From positions 248,001-312,000 of the forward strand of contig JAFDYQ010000001.1 of NCBI GenBank assembly GCA_018267365.1: a stretch of 64,000 nucleotides of DNA. Reading direction: 5' to 3'. The first letter of the stretch is position 1. Each line of letters begins with the position of its first letter. The translations under genes and the position numbers were made by a program. Below are positions 1 to 9,176 of this stretch, in pieces. The notes below the pieces were generated by a model, which saw nothing but the letters and a program-made list of their open reading frames with translations, was not told the origin of the DNA and did no database searches. This stretch comes from Bacteroidota bacterium. GTDB taxonomy: Bacteria > Bacteroidota > Bacteroidia > Chitinophagales > LD1.

Positions 1-278
1 AGTGCATACATGACATATACACTATTGATCACATTCATGCGCCGGGGCTGATAGCCGGCAGAGTTGAGGAGGAGTTTCCACCTTTCGGCACGGACCACAT
101 TGCTCAGCATACCGATCAGCGGACCCAGGATTAGCCACTTGTAGTCAGCACGGGAGAAAATACCTTCGATATCTGATATATCCTGCGCTGTCAGCTTGCG
201 TGTGGTGAGCCACACGATCAAAATACCCAGACCGAGGGATACGACGAGTTTCAGTACGTTGCTGAGGGTTTTGGACAT
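1..278 (-). CDS. Flippase-like (LPG synthase TM domain family) membrane protein, partial
   Basis: The first 92 codons of a membrane protein whose 3' part lies outside the window. The start is the ATG at 278. The visible part has a hydrophobic N-terminal helix (residues about 8-24, LKLVVSLGLGILIVWL) and a second hydrophobic stretch around residues 50-63, followed by a basic NVVRAERWK segment. This pattern matches the lysylphosphatidylglycerol synthase transmembrane/YbhN-like flippase family, whose members move lipids or lipid-linked sugars across the inner membrane. It lies 27 nt downstream of panD on the same strand, so the two are probably cotranscribed. The family call rests on about a quarter of the protein; no substrate can be assigned. 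Confidence 0.6.
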   Translation of the reverse strand, partial: MSKTLSNVLKLVVSLGLGILIVWLTTRKLTAQDISDIEGIFSRADYKWLILGPLIGMLSNVVRAERWKLLLNSAGYQPRRMNVINSVYVMYA

Positions 279-305
279 GGGCCATATAATTGTGGGCGCA
301 GGCGC

Positions 306-656
306 TTAGTCCGTCACCTGGTTAGACGCATTGACGTGGATAGTGACCGGCTTGTGATTTTTATATTCCTCCAGTGTGACCTGGCAGTAGCTGATCACGA
401 TGATAATATCACCCAGAGATACCTTGCGGGCAGCAGGACCATTCAGGCACATGATGCCGGAGCCGCGCTCGCCTTTGATCACATAGGTCTCCAGGCGCTC
501 GCCATTGTTTACATTCACTATCTGCACGCGCTCGTGCTCGTAGATATTAGACGCATCCATCAGGTCCTCATCTATGGTGATAGAACCGATATAGTTGAGG
601 TCTGCCTGCGTCACTGTGGCGCGGTGTATCTTTGATTTATATACTGTGAGAGTCAT
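306..656 (-). CDS. panD: Aspartate 1-decarboxylase
   Basis: Pyruvoyl-dependent enzyme that converts L-aspartate to beta-alanine for pantothenate and coenzyme A synthesis. The 116-residue protein has the family's usual length. The self-cleavage site Gly24-Ser25 is intact in the motif YIGSITID; Ser25 becomes the pyruvoyl group. The segment [15 protein letters not shown] and the C-terminal [12 protein letters not shown] are also family hallmarks. The reading frame stays open upstream to 746, but the ATG at 656 gives the family N-terminus ([13 protein letters not shown]), and a -7 promoter box at 665-672 rules out a longer start. It precedes the flippase-like gene by 27 nt. CoaX, which acts later in the same pathway, is encoded at 17496-18218. 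Confidence 0.95.
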   Translation of the reverse strand: MTLTVYKSKIHRATVTQADLNYIGSITIDEDLMDASNIYEHERVQIVNVNNGERLETYVIKGERGSGIMCLNGPAARKVSLGDIIIVISYCQVTLEEYKNHKPVTIHVNASNQVTD

Positions 657-664
657 AGCGCGGG

Positions 665-696
665 CAAAAGTAGACTTATTTTTAAAATATTGCCAA
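665..696 (-). promoter_or_regulatory. panD promoter, leaderless type
   Basis: Read on the minus strand there is TTG at 696-694, a 21-nt spacer and TACTTTTG at 672-665, an exact match to the Bacteroidota -7 consensus TAnnTTTG. Only 8 nt separate the box from the panD ATG at 656, so the transcript should start within a few bases of the start codon. Confidence 0.65.
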
Positions 697-827
697 TCGG
701 TACAAACCACGTAAAGCGTGCTAAAAACTAATAAAATATACAGCACCTGTCATGCCGCCATATGCTATCTTAGCTCCGCAAAATATACCGGCCAGTGCCG
801 CCATCTAACATCTGAAATCAGACACAA

Positions 828-2078
828 ATGCCACTCTGCACCATACTCACCATAGGCGATGAGATACTCATAGGCCAGACCATAGATACCAACTCTGCCT
901 GGATAGGCCAGCAGCTCAACGGCGTAGGCGCCAAAGTACACGAGATCATATCCGTGAGCGACAATGCTGACCACATCAAAGACGGTCTGCGGCGTGCTGC
1001 CAAACAATCTGAGATAGTACTCATCACTGGCGGCCTGGGACCGACTAAGGATGATATCACCAAGAAGACGCTCTGCGAATACTTTGAGGTGGGTGAGGTC
1101 TTTCATGAGGATATCTTTGAGCACCTGAAGACGATCTTTGCTAAGCGGGGACTGGCGGTACTGGAGATCAATAAGAAGCAGGCCCTGCTGCCTATGAACT
1201 GTACCGTAGTGCCCAACGAGCGCGGTACAGCGCCGGGGATGTGGTTTGACGAGGGGGGAGTGATCTATGTATCCATGCCGGGCGTGCCGCATGAGATGAA
1301 GCACATGGTGACTAATCATGTCCTGCCAAGGCTGGCGGCGCAGTTCAAGTTTCCGCATATCATACACCGCAACCTGATGTTGTGCGGTATAGGTGAGTCC
1401 AGTGCGGCCAAGCTACTGGATGAGTTTGAAAACAAACTGCCCGCGCACATCAAGCTGGCCTACCTGCCGGACCTCGGCATACTAAAGCTGCGCCTCTCTG
1501 CCTATGAGGTGACTACGACCGAGGGCGAAGCAGAGATAGACCAATACTTTGCCGAGATGAAAAGCATCATGAAAGAGTACGCCTACGCAGAAGAAGACAT
1601 CAAACTGGAAGAGCTGATCGGCAGGCTATTTCTGGAGCGGGATAAAAAATTTGCGCTGGCAGAGAGTTGCACGGGTGGTTATGCGGGCCACCTGGTCACA
1701 AGCATAGCAGGGAGTTCGCGGTATTTTGAGGGGTCTACAGTGACCTACTCCTATGATATGAAGCAGACGATACTCGGCGTGAAGCCTGAGACCCTCGCTA
1801 ATCAAGGTGCCGTGAGCGAGCAATGCGTGAAAGAAATGCTGGAAGGACTACTGAAGATCAGCAAGGCTGACTACGGTGTATCAGTCTCAGGAATAGCCGG
1901 TCCTGATGGCGGCACGGCAGATAAGCCTGTAGGCACGGTTTGTTTCGCCGTAGGCGATAGGAATAAGATCGTGACAAAGACGTATCAGTTCTTCCCGCGT
2001 AGGATGGAGAATATCCGCATCTCCTCAGTGACGGCGCTCAACCTGCTCAGGAAGTTTGTGCTAGGTGAGTTAGAGTGA
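828..2078 (+). CDS. cinA: CinA-family protein (NMN deamidase / competence-damage-inducible protein A)
   Basis: 416 residues, the normal length of two-domain CinA. Residues about 4-170 form the MoaB/MogA-like molybdopterin-binding (COG1058) fold with TGGLGPTKDD at 67-76. The C-terminal CinA domain (about 265-410) carries LAESCTGG and the SVSGIAGPDGG loop, which belong to the nicotinamide-mononucleotide amidohydrolase (PncC-like) active site. Known family roles are recycling of NMN and ADP-ribose in the pyridine nucleotide cycle. It is transcribed divergently from panD. A weak -7 box, TATCTTAG at 766-773, lies 54 nt upstream of the ATG. It ends convergently towards the MATE gene. Confidence 0.93.
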   Translation: MPLCTILTIGDEILIGQTIDTNSAWIGQQLNGVGAKVHEIISVSDNADHIKDGLRRAAKQSEIVLITGGLGPTKDDITKKTLCEYFEVGEVFHEDIFEHLKTIFAKRGLAVLEINKKQALLPMNCTVVPNERGTAPGMWFDEGGVIYVSMPGVPHEMKHMVTNHVLPRLAAQFKFPHIIHRNLMLCGIGESSAAKLLDEFENKLPAHIKLAYLPDLGILKLRLSAYEVTTTEGEAEIDQYFAEMKSIMKEYAYAEEDIKLEELIGRLFLERDKKFALAESCTGGYAGHLVTSIAGSSRYFEGSTVTYSYDMKQTILGVKPETLANQGAVSEQCVKEMLEGLLKISKADYGVSVSGIAGPDGGTADKPVGTVCFAVGDRNKIVTKTYQFFPRRMENIRISSVTALNLLRKFVLGELE

Positions 2079-2090
2079 GACTCAGGACAT

Positions 2091-2138
2091 AATACAGTTT
2101 TGAATCATATAGATCACAATAGAATACATAGAAATACC
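2091..2138. repeat. Dispersed repeat, copy 1 of 3 (TTTTGAAyCA...CATAGAAA type)
   Basis: The intergenic sequence has the core AATACAGTTTTGAATCA followed by ACATAGAAA. Related sequences occur at 32599-32635 and 32706-32743. It fills the 85-nt gap between the convergent cinA and MATE genes. No coding potential is visible. Confidence 0.55.
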
Positions 2139-2163
2139 TTCCCGGAATTTCAGAGAAGAGCAT

Positions 2164-3546
2164 TTAGTGTGCGGCTACTTTTTTGCCGGCTTCGATATTG
2201 TCGAACAGATCTTTTCTCCTGACCAATACGCGGAAGCGGGCCAACTGCAATACGGCTGCTATAAACAATCCTATGATAAAGCCGATCCATATACCGGATA
2301 GCCCCATGTGATAGTGAAAAGCCAGCAGGTAGCAGCCGGGTATCATCACTACTGTATAGGACAGGAAGGCTATGACAGCCGGGAAGGATGCATCCTGCAT
2401 GCCGCGCAGGGCACCGGCAGCAGCCGACTGCAAACCGTCACTGACCTGAAAGATGGCGGCAAAGATCAGCATAGTGGAGGCAATGGAGATGACCTCTGCG
2501 TTATCAGTATAGAGCAGGGGCAGGAGATGGTGACAGGTAAGGAAAAGAACAGCAAAGACAGCCTCCAGAACGACCACCAGTACGAAGATCGTATTGCCGG
2601 CCTGGCGTATACCCTCGCGGTCACGCGCGCCATACGCATAGCCTATCATGATAGTACCTGCCGAAGAAAAACCCGTGACCACCATAAAAGTAATAGAGGC
2701 CAATCCAATAGCTATCATGTGTGCCGCCTCTGCCGTGGTGCTGATCCAGCCGCTCATGATCTGACCACCATTGAAAGCCGCGACCTCTGCAAAAAACTGG
2801 AAGCCGACCGGTAGCCCGATGGCCAGAATAGGCCTGATATGAGCCAGTGCAGGATCAGCGAACTCCTTGAACTCCCTGCGCAGCCTGCGCACCTCCTCAT
2901 CCCGCCAGATGAATATCAGTATGGTAGCCGCCATCAGGATGCGCGCAGTGGTGGTGGCGATAGCTGCGCCGGCAATGCCGAGTTTGGGTACACCCAGATG
3001 TCCATAGATCAGCACCCAGTTGAGAAAGATATTCAATGCCAGCCCGCCGAGCGTGATGTACATGCCGATACGCGTACGCTCCATACCATCCAGAAACTGC
3101 TTGCCTGCCATAAAGAGGAAAAGAAAACCCGTGGACCAGTTGACAATATTGAGGAAGCGGGATGCCAGCATATTGTCCATCTCCGTATGGCGGAAGACGG
3201 CAATATTCCAAGACAGCGCCTGTATCACGATCATAAAAACGACCGTCAGGCCTACAGCTATCACGAGGCTGGATATGAGCACGCCGATGCTCTTGTGACC
3301 ATTGCCCTCTCCAAAGGCCTCGCTGACCAGCGGCGAGACAGCATACATCACACCGAGTCCCAGGAGGACAGTCATCCAATAAATACCATTGGCAAAGCCG
3401 GATGCGGCGATGTACTCATGGCCCAGGCCACCTATCTGTACGGTATCAAAAAAACCCATCAATACCTGGCCCAGCTGACCGGCTATGATGGGCATGGCCA
3501 GAGAGAGGGCTTCTTTGATCCGGGAGCGGTAGAGCGGTGAGAGCAT
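2164..3546 (-). CDS. MATE family efflux transporter (NorM/DinF type)
   Basis: 460 residues with about twelve hydrophobic segments and two internally related halves. The N-terminus (IKEALSLAMPIIAGQLGQVLMGFFDTVQIGGLG) and the start of the second half (ILAIGLPVGFQFFAEVAAFNGG) match the MATE fold. The family exports cationic drugs or metabolites in exchange for Na+ or H+ across the inner membrane. The substrate cannot be read from the sequence. The ATG at 3546 sits about 50 nt below the preceding CoA-transferase gene on the same strand, separated by two hairpins (3560-3600), so it may be expressed partly by read-through. Confidence 0.92.
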   Translation of the reverse strand: MLSPLYRSRIKEALSLAMPIIAGQLGQVLMGFFDTVQIGGLGHEYIAASGFANGIYWMTVLLGLGVMYAVSPLVSEAFGEGNGHKSIGVLISSLVIAVGLTVVFMIVIQALSWNIAVFRHTEMDNMLASRFLNIVNWSTGFLFLFMAGKQFLDGMERTRIGMYITLGGLALNIFLNWVLIYGHLGVPKLGIAGAAIATTTARILMAATILIFIWRDEEVRRLRREFKEFADPALAHIRPILAIGLPVGFQFFAEVAAFNGGQIMSGWISTTAEAAHMIAIGLASITFMVVTGFSSAGTIMIGYAYGARDREGIRQAGNTIFVLVVVLEAVFAVLFLTCHHLLPLLYTDNAEVISIASTMLIFAAIFQVSDGLQSAAAGALRGMQDASFPAVIAFLSYTVVMIPGCYLLAFHYHMGLSGIWIGFIIGLFIAAVLQLARFRVLVRRKDLFDNIEAGKKVAAH

Positions 3547-3559
3547 GATGGTTTAGGTG

Positions 3560-3600
3560 CCGCAATGATAATGATTGCGGTTGACTCCCGTTAGACGGGC
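3560..3600 (-). other. Two tandem hairpins between CoA-transferase and MATE genes
   Basis: CCGCAAT (3560-3566) pairs with ATTGCGG (3574-3580) over a 7-nt loop. A second short stem, CCCG/CGGG, lies around 3587-3599 and abuts the stop codon of the upstream gene. Neither is followed by a T-tract on the minus strand, so a strong Rho-independent terminator is unlikely. An RNA processing or stabilising role between two cotranscribed genes is possible. Confidence 0.45.
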
Positions 3601-4874
3601 TACCAGCATTTGCCATACAGGTCGTATGAAGCACGCTCCAGCTCCTCTCTGTGATCAGGATGCGAGATGGCTATGAGTGCTCTGGCGCGCTGTGCTATAT
3701 TGCGCCCGTAGAGGTCTGCCACGCCATACTCTGTCACTACATAGTGCATATGTGCGCGCGTAGTGACTACACCAGCTCCGGGCTTGAGTGTAGGTGCTAT
3801 TTTGGAAACACCTTTGGCAGTAGTGGCCGGCATAGCAATGATAGGGCAGCCACCCTGGCTGAGAGCAGCGCCGCGCATGAAATCCATCTGCCCTCCCACG
3901 CCGCTGTAGATACGAGGACCGATAGAGTCGGCGCATACCTGACCGGTGATGTCTATCTCTACCGCTGTATTGATAGCCGTCATTTTATCATGCCCACGTA
4001 TTACTGTAGTATCATTCACATAGGCTACATCCATCATAGCTACCTCAGGATTGTCATGTATAAAGTCGTAGAGCTTCCTGCTACCCATAGCAAATGAGGA
4101 AACGATCTTGCCTGTATTGTACCGCTTCAGCCGACCATTTATCACTCCTTTGTCTATCAGGGGCAGTATACCATCAGAAAACATCTCTGTATGGATGCCC
4201 AGATCCTTGTGACCATCCAGAAACTTCAGCGCCGCATTGGGTATACCTCCTATACCCATCTGCAGGGTAGCGCCATCCTGTACCAGCTCGGAAATATAGC
4301 GGCCTATAGCCAGCTCCCGATCAGAAAGTGGTGGCTCGTCTACTGTGATGACAGGCTCATCCGTCCATACAGCGGCGCTGATGCGCGACTCATGTATGAG
4401 GCCATCTCCGAGTGTACGTGGCATATTGGGATTGACCTGTGCTATGATGGTGCGGGCTACATCACAGGCAGCGCGGGTGATATCTACCGAGATGCCCAGC
4501 GAGCAGAAGCCATGTATGTCCGGAGGGCTGACCTGTATGAGCGCTACATCCAACGGAAAACTGCCACTACGAAAATATAGCGGAATCTCACTGAGAAACA
4601 TAGGTATGTATTGTACATTGTCATGGTCGATATACGGCCGTACATTGCCTGCTACGAAAAATACATTGACCCGGAATGCCTCTGCCAGCTCTGGCCGGGC
4701 ATAAGGTGCACCGCCCTCCGTATGCATATGTGTGATCTCCACGCCGTGCAGCTCCTGGTGCCGGTCAGTGAGCGCTCCTATGAGTACCTGCGGCGCCGCC
4801 GCTGCACTCTGGATAAACACGCGCTGGCCACTCCGGATTACGCCCACCGCCTCTTCTGCTGAAGTAAATTTCAT
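3600..4874 (-). CDS. Acetyl-CoA hydrolase/transferase (4-hydroxybutyrate CoA-transferase-like)
   Basis: 424 residues, the typical length of family I CoA-transferases of the acetyl-CoA hydrolase/4-hydroxybutyrate CoA-transferase group. Glu230 in HTEMFSDG is the expected catalytic glutamate that forms the enzyme-CoA thioester. QMGIGGIPNA (205-214) fits the CoA-binding loop, and VVTEYGVADLYGRN near the C-terminus is a family signature. The enzyme moves CoA between short acyl groups such as acetate, butyrate or succinate; which one is not decidable here. A near-consensus -7 box, TATTTTAG (4897-4890), ends 15 nt before the ATG and overlaps the T-tract of the carB terminator. Confidence 0.88.
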   Translation of the reverse strand: MKFTSAEEAVGVIRSGQRVFIQSAAAAPQVLIGALTDRHQELHGVEITHMHTEGGAPYARPELAEAFRVNVFFVAGNVRPYIDHDNVQYIPMFLSEIPLYFRSGSFPLDVALIQVSPPDIHGFCSLGISVDITRAACDVARTIIAQVNPNMPRTLGDGLIHESRISAAVWTDEPVITVDEPPLSDRELAIGRYISELVQDGATLQMGIGGIPNAALKFLDGHKDLGIHTEMFSDGILPLIDKGVINGRLKRYNTGKIVSSFAMGSRKLYDFIHDNPEVAMMDVAYVNDTTVIRGHDKMTAINTAVEIDITGQVCADSIGPRIYSGVGGQMDFMRGAALSQGGCPIIAMPATTAKGVSKIAPTLKPGAGVVTTRAHMHYVVTEYGVADLYGRNIAQRARALIAISHPDHREELERASYDLYGKCW

Positions 4875-4890
4875 CTGTATAGCTTTCCTC

Positions 4891-4929
4891 TAAAATAAAA
4901 AGAGGTCATAGCGTATACTGCGACCTCTT
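4891..4929 (-). terminator. Rho-independent terminator downstream of carB
   Basis: On the minus strand AAGAGGTC (4929-4922) pairs with GACCTCTT (4907-4900), and the stem runs directly into a T-rich tract (4900-4891). It lies about 130 nt beyond the carB stop and just before the CoA-transferase gene. Confidence 0.75.
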
Positions 4930-5062
4930 ACAAAAAATAACCGTATCTGTTTAAACCCGGGGCAAAGCTAAAATGGCAATAACCGATATACCATGAATAT
5001 CCCTACATGGTCTTATGACTTTTATCATTGAAACTGTGGCGTGCACAGGCAATACACCCATG

Positions 5063-7909
5063 CTACTTACTCAGCATCATGCTCTTCTTCTTATACAGAT
5101 CACGGAAGTGCGGATCATAGAGGTCTTTGATAAAGTAGATGGCCTCACCGGTACTCTTCATCTCAGGGCCCAGCTCGCGTGATACGCCGGGGAACTTGTC
5201 GAATGAGAACACAGGCTCCTTGATGGCGTAGCCGATCAGGCGCTTGAAGTAGGTGAAGTCCTGTATCTTATTGACACCGAGCATCACCTTGGTCGCATAG
5301 TTGAGGTATGGTATGTCGTAGGCCTTGCAGATGAATGGCGTGGTGCGTGACGCACGAGGGTTGGCCTCTATCACATAGACCTTTTCATTCTTGATGGCAA
5401 ACTGGATATTGATCAGGCCGCGTATGTTGAGCGCGCGGGCTATTTTCTCCGTGTACTCGCGCATCAGCTGGATCACCTTCTCAGAGAGGTTGTATGGCGG
5501 GAGTACGGCGTTAGAGTCGCCGGAGTGGATACCTGCAGGCTCTATGTGCTCCATGATACCCATCACCTCTACCGTCTCACCATCGAATATCGCATCTACC
5601 TCTGCCTCCTCTGCACGATCGAGGAAGTGGTCTATCAGGATATTATTATCAGGGAAATGCTTTACGATCTTGAGGACTGATTTGGTCAGCTCCTCATCGT
5701 CTATCACGATACGCATGCGCTGGCCGCCGAGTACATACGATGGACGTACGAGTACCGGGTAGCCTATCTTATGTGCTACCTCGAGGGCATCCTCTGCATT
5801 CTTGGCAGCGCCATACTCAGGGTACGGGATATTAAGCGCCTTCAGCATATCGCTGAAGCGCTCGCGGTCCTCCGCAATATCCATGCTGTCATAGCTGGTG
5901 CCTATGATCTTGATGCCAGCCTCTTGCAGGTTCTTGGCGAGCTTCAGCGCTGTCTGGCCGCCCAGCTGCACGATCACACCCTCCGGCTTCTCATGCTCGA
6001 TCAGCTCGCGCAGGTGCTCCCAGAATACCGGCTCAAAGTAGAGCTTGTCTGCTATATCAAAGTCTGTGGATACGGTCTCAGGGTTACAGTTCAGCATGAT
6101 GGCCTCATAGCCTGCCTCCTTGATAGCCAGTACGCCGTGCACGCAGCAGTAGTCAAACTCGATGCCCTGGCCTATACGGTTGGGACCTGAGCCGAGTACG
6201 ATGACTTTTTTCTTTTGTGTAGACGGAGATTCATTGGTAGGCACATTGCCCCCCCCGGCTTCTGCTCCCTTCTCAAAGCTGGAGTAGTAGTATGGTGTCT
6301 GCGCCTGAAATTCTGCGGAGCAGGTGTCTACCAGCTTATAGATACGGCGGATGTTTTGGCCCTTAGTGCGGTGCTCATAGACTTCATCTTCTGTGGTAGA
6401 GGTCATGTAGGCTATCTGCAGGTCGGAGTAGCCTTTCTGCTTCAGCTCCAGCATGAGCTCTGCATCTATATCGTGCAGCTGTATCTTGCGGATCTTGCGC
6501 TCTGTCTCTACCAGGTCCATGATCTGGTGCAGGTACCAGGGGTCTATACGCGTGATATCCTGTATGGTCTTCAGCGGCACGCCGAGCTTCAGCGCATCAT
6601 ATATCCTGAAGATACGATCCCACGATGGCACCTTGATACCCTGCAGCATATTGTCTGCGCTCACCCAGGTCTTGCCGTCTGCGCCGAGGCCTATGCGGTT
6701 ATTCTCCAGTGACTGGCAGGCCTTCTGCAGTGCCTCCTGAAAGCTGCGACCTATGGCCATCACCTCTCCTACTGCCTTCATCTGCAGGCCCAGGCTATCA
6801 TCCGCGCCGAGAAATTTGTCGAAATTCCAGCGAGGTATTTTGACTATGGTGTAATCCAGCGCCGGCTCAAAGAATGCGGACGTCGTCTTGGTGATCTGGT
6901 TCTTCAGCTCATCCAGGTTGTAGCCTATGGCGAGCTTGGCAGCGATCTTTGCGATAGGATAGCCTGTCGCCTTAGAGGCCAGCGCAGAGGAGCGTGATAC
7001 ACGGGGGTTCATCTCTATGGAGATGATATCCTCTGTGACCGGATCTATGGCAAACTGTATATTGCAGCCTCCGGCAAAACTGCCGAGATCAGTGATCATC
7101 CTCTTGGCATATTCACGCATGCGCTGGTAGGCGGTATCGCTCAGCGTCATGGCGGGGGCCACGGTGATCGAGTCCCCGGTATGCACACCCATCGGGTCAA
7201 AGTTCTCTACGGTACAGATCACTACGAAATTGCCCACCGCATCCTTCATGACCTCCAGCTCATATTCCTTCCAGCCGAGAACGGCTTTCTCTATCAGCAC
7301 CTCATGTGTAGGGGAAGCATCCAGGCCGCGCTGCAGCTTCTCATCAAATTCCTCCTTGGTGTGTACGAAGCCGCCGCCTGCGCCACCTAGTGTATAAGAA
7401 GCCCGGATCACAAGCGGGAAGCCAATCTTTTGCGCAGCTTCTTTGCCCTCCAGAAAGGAATTGGCTGTAAAAGCAGGCGAAGTACCAATGCCAAGATCTA
7501 CCATCCACTTGCGGTATTCCTCCCGGTTTTCGGTCTTCTCTATCGCCTTGAAATCGGCGCCAAGAACGCGTACGTTATATTTCTCCCAGATGCCCAGCTC
7601 ATAGGCCTCCATGCACAGATTCAGCGCGGTCTGACCACCCATAGTAGGCAGTACGGCGTCTATCTTTTGCTCCTCCAGTATCTTGACCACTGACTGCACC
7701 GTGATAGGCAGCAGGTACACATGATCTGCGACCACCGGGTCGGTCATGATAGTAGCGGGATTGGAGTTGAGGAGGGTGACTTCTATGCCTTCTTCGCGGA
7801 GGCTGCGGGCTGCCTGAGAGCCGGAGTAGTCAAATTCGCAGGCTTGTCCTATAATGATGGGGCCGGAGCCGATGATGAGGACAGACTTGATCGAGGTGTC
7901 ACGTGGCAT
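5063..7909 (-). CDS. carB: Carbamoyl-phosphate synthase large subunit, lacking the MGS-like domain
   Basis: Makes carbamoyl phosphate from bicarbonate, ATP and glutamine-derived ammonia for pyrimidine and arginine synthesis. The 948 residues contain both ATP-grasp halves. The first begins VLIIGSGPIIIGQACEFDYS, the second around residue 570 with IVLGSGPNRIGQGIEFDY. Each half has its own NPR motif (EMNPRVSRSSALASKATG; EANPRASRTTPFICKAYD). The protein stops shortly after GPEMKSTGEA, so the roughly 130-residue C-terminal allosteric domain of E. coli CarB is missing. This shorter form is known in Bacteroidota. carA is not nearby. A near-consensus -7 box, TATTTTCG (7932-7925), lies 15 nt upstream of the ATG. 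Confidence 0.96.
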   Translation of the reverse strand: MPRDTSIKSVLIIGSGPIIIGQACEFDYSGSQAARSLREEGIEVTLLNSNPATIMTDPVVADHVYLLPITVQSVVKILEEQKIDAVLPTMGGQTALNLCMEAYELGIWEKYNVRVLGADFKAIEKTENREEYRKWMVDLGIGTSPAFTANSFLEGKEAAQKIGFPLVIRASYTLGGAGGGFVHTKEEFDEKLQRGLDASPTHEVLIEKAVLGWKEYELEVMKDAVGNFVVICTVENFDPMGVHTGDSITVAPAMTLSDTAYQRMREYAKRMITDLGSFAGGCNIQFAIDPVTEDIISIEMNPRVSRSSALASKATGYPIAKIAAKLAIGYNLDELKNQITKTTSAFFEPALDYTIVKIPRWNFDKFLGADDSLGLQMKAVGEVMAIGRSFQEALQKACQSLENNRIGLGADGKTWVSADNMLQGIKVPSWDRIFRIYDALKLGVPLKTIQDITRIDPWYLHQIMDLVETERKIRKIQLHDIDAELMLELKQKGYSDLQIAYMTSTTEDEVYEHRTKGQNIRRIYKLVDTCSAEFQAQTPYYYSSFEKGAEAGGGNVPTNESPSTQKKKVIVLGSGPNRIGQGIEFDYCCVHGVLAIKEAGYEAIMLNCNPETVSTDFDIADKLYFEPVFWEHLRELIEHEKPEGVIVQLGGQTALKLAKNLQEAGIKIIGTSYDSMDIAEDRERFSDMLKALNIPYPEYGAAKNAEDALEVAHKIGYPVLVRPSYVLGGQRMRIVIDDEELTKSVLKIVKHFPDNNILIDHFLDRAEEAEVDAIFDGETVEVMGIMEHIEPAGIHSGDSNAVLPPYNLSEKVIQLMREYTEKIARALNIRGLINIQFAIKNEKVYVIEANPRASRTTPFICKAYDIPYLNYATKVMLGVNKIQDFTYFKRLIGYAIKEPVFSFDKFPGVSRELGPEMKSTGEAIYFIKDLYDPHFRDLYKKKSMMLSK

Positions 7910-8120
7910 TCCGTATAATTTGCGCGAAAATAATAGAAATCTGAATTAATGCAGGATGAATGCATATATGGATAGCAGCTTTCGGCCCATAGGTTTTTAT
8001 CATACAGATAATCAATTAAATAGAATAATTTACACCTAAACTCTATCCATCCGCCAATCCAATTGTCATGGAATTGTCGTAACTGTTAATAAGCTGTAAT
8101 AAGCCCCAAAATAGAACGAC

Positions 8121-8546
8121 ATGAGTACCAAACGGATCACAAAGATACTACTAGCATGTGCAGGCATAGTGATAGTTCTCTCAGCAGCACTGGTGATACA
8201 TATAGCTGTCGTGAGCAGGCCAAAGGCAGATGCCTCTACAGTGGCCTTGGCACGGATAGACTTCAAACAAGATATCAATCAGGAGGATGCTGATCGGATC
8301 ACGAGCTGGCTATCTCAGCAGCCGGGAGTAGATCACGTGCTGTGCAACGCCTCTACTGAAACAGCGGTATTTTCCTTCTATCCCGTCAAAGCATCTGCCG
8401 ACCGTATAGCCGCTGACCTCAGGGACCAGCTGCACTACAATGGCGTGCGCTATGTACCGGACCAGAAAGCGCTCATGAGCGGCTGCCCGGTGAGCAATCA
8501 TTCCCTTAGCTATAAAATATATAGTACAATAAAACACCTTCTTTAA
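8121..8546 (+). CDS. Membrane-anchored small protein with HMA-like fold, no CxxC
   Basis: 141 residues, not recognised by name. An N-terminal hydrophobic helix (residues about 9-31) looks like a signal anchor. The following segment, ALARIDFKQDINQEDADRI through AVFSFYPVKASADRIAADL, has the beta-alpha-beta-beta-alpha-beta rhythm of ferredoxin-like heavy-metal-associated domains. The CxxC metal site of true HMA proteins is missing; the only cysteines are isolated (VLCNAS, SGCPVS). It is followed 29 nt later by a lipoprotein globin, so the two probably form an operon acting at the periplasmic face. The function is unknown; the fold call is from pattern only. Confidence 0.6.
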   Translation: MSTKRITKILLACAGIVIVLSAALVIHIAVVSRPKADASTVALARIDFKQDINQEDADRITSWLSQQPGVDHVLCNASTETAVFSFYPVKASADRIAADLRDQLHYNGVRYVPDQKALMSGCPVSNHSLSYKIYSTIKHLL

Positions 8547-8575
8547 TTTTTTCTAACTCCCGTAAAAAACTCCAA

Positions 8576-9097
8576 ATGAAAAAGACGATCACAAAGACCA
8601 GCATACTCACCGCACTGCTTTTAGCTGTCGTAGTACTGGCGCTCACTCCCACTATGCAGTCCTGCAAGAAGGACAATAACAACACCTCTGCTACCGCCAC
8701 GCTCTATGACTCACTGGGTGGTACTACGATGGTGAGTGACCCATCTCACTCCGGCACTATGATAGAGAAGGGCCGCCTGGGCATACGCTCGGTAGTAGAT
8801 AGTACGATCTTTGTGATCGCAGCAGATACAGCGCTGAACGGACACTTCACCGTACTGCTATCTGAGGTCACAGCCGGCAATACCAGCGGGCTCACGGCTC
8901 TGAGCAATAACCTGACAGACTTTTTCTGCTATGCTACAGGTGCACAGCACTTCACCTATACCGGCAAAAGCATGACAGCAGCCCACGATCCTGCTCAAAA
9001 CTCCCGCATGAACGGCAAGGCAGACAACCATGACTTTGATGTCTTCGTGGCTGATCTCGTGCAGGCGCTAATAAAGTGGGCCTTTCCAGCCAGCTGA
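8576..9097 (+). CDS. Lipoprotein-type group 1 truncated haemoglobin-like protein
   Basis: 173 residues. A lipoprotein signal ends at Cys30 in TPTMQSCKKD, so the mature protein should be lipid-anchored in the envelope. LYDSLGG (43-49) is the start signature of group 1 truncated globins, and FTYTGKSMTAAH places the proximal haem-ligand histidine at His137. DFDVFVADLVQALIKW fits the last helix. Two oddities stand out. About 18 extra residues are inserted between LYDSLGG and the B helix. The usual B10 tyrosine (VVDDFY in relatives) reads VVDSTI here, suggesting altered oxygen or NO chemistry. It follows the HMA-like membrane protein and is closed by a strong terminator at 9177. Confidence 0.75.
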   Translation: MKKTITKTSILTALLLAVVVLALTPTMQSCKKDNNNTSATATLYDSLGGTTMVSDPSHSGTMIEKGRLGIRSVVDSTIFVIAADTALNGHFTVLLSEVTAGNTSGLTALSNNLTDFFCYATGAQHFTYTGKSMTAAHDPAQNSRMNGKADNHDFDVFVADLVQALIKWAFPAS

Positions 9098-9176
9098 TAG
9101 GCCAGGTAGGCCGGGTGGTCAATACTACCCGCAGCCAGGTAGTACAGCAATAAGATCGCAGTAATTTTTTATAACC

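Noticed and set aside
765-1367. 200-residue minus-strand reading frame opposite cinA
   Set aside because: It lies fully within cinA in antisense, has no family signature and its composition fits a shadow frame.
2308-3540. Long plus-strand frames within the MATE gene
   Set aside because: Polar, repetitive translations with no recognisable domain; the minus-strand MATE protein is a clear match.
3651-4097. 148-residue plus-strand frame within the CoA-transferase gene
   Set aside because: Shadow of the complete minus-strand enzyme; no family signature or promoter.
8040-8120. Promoter of the HMA-like gene from TAATAAGC-type sequence
   Set aside because: Does not match TAnnTTTG within one mismatch and no matching -33 was found.
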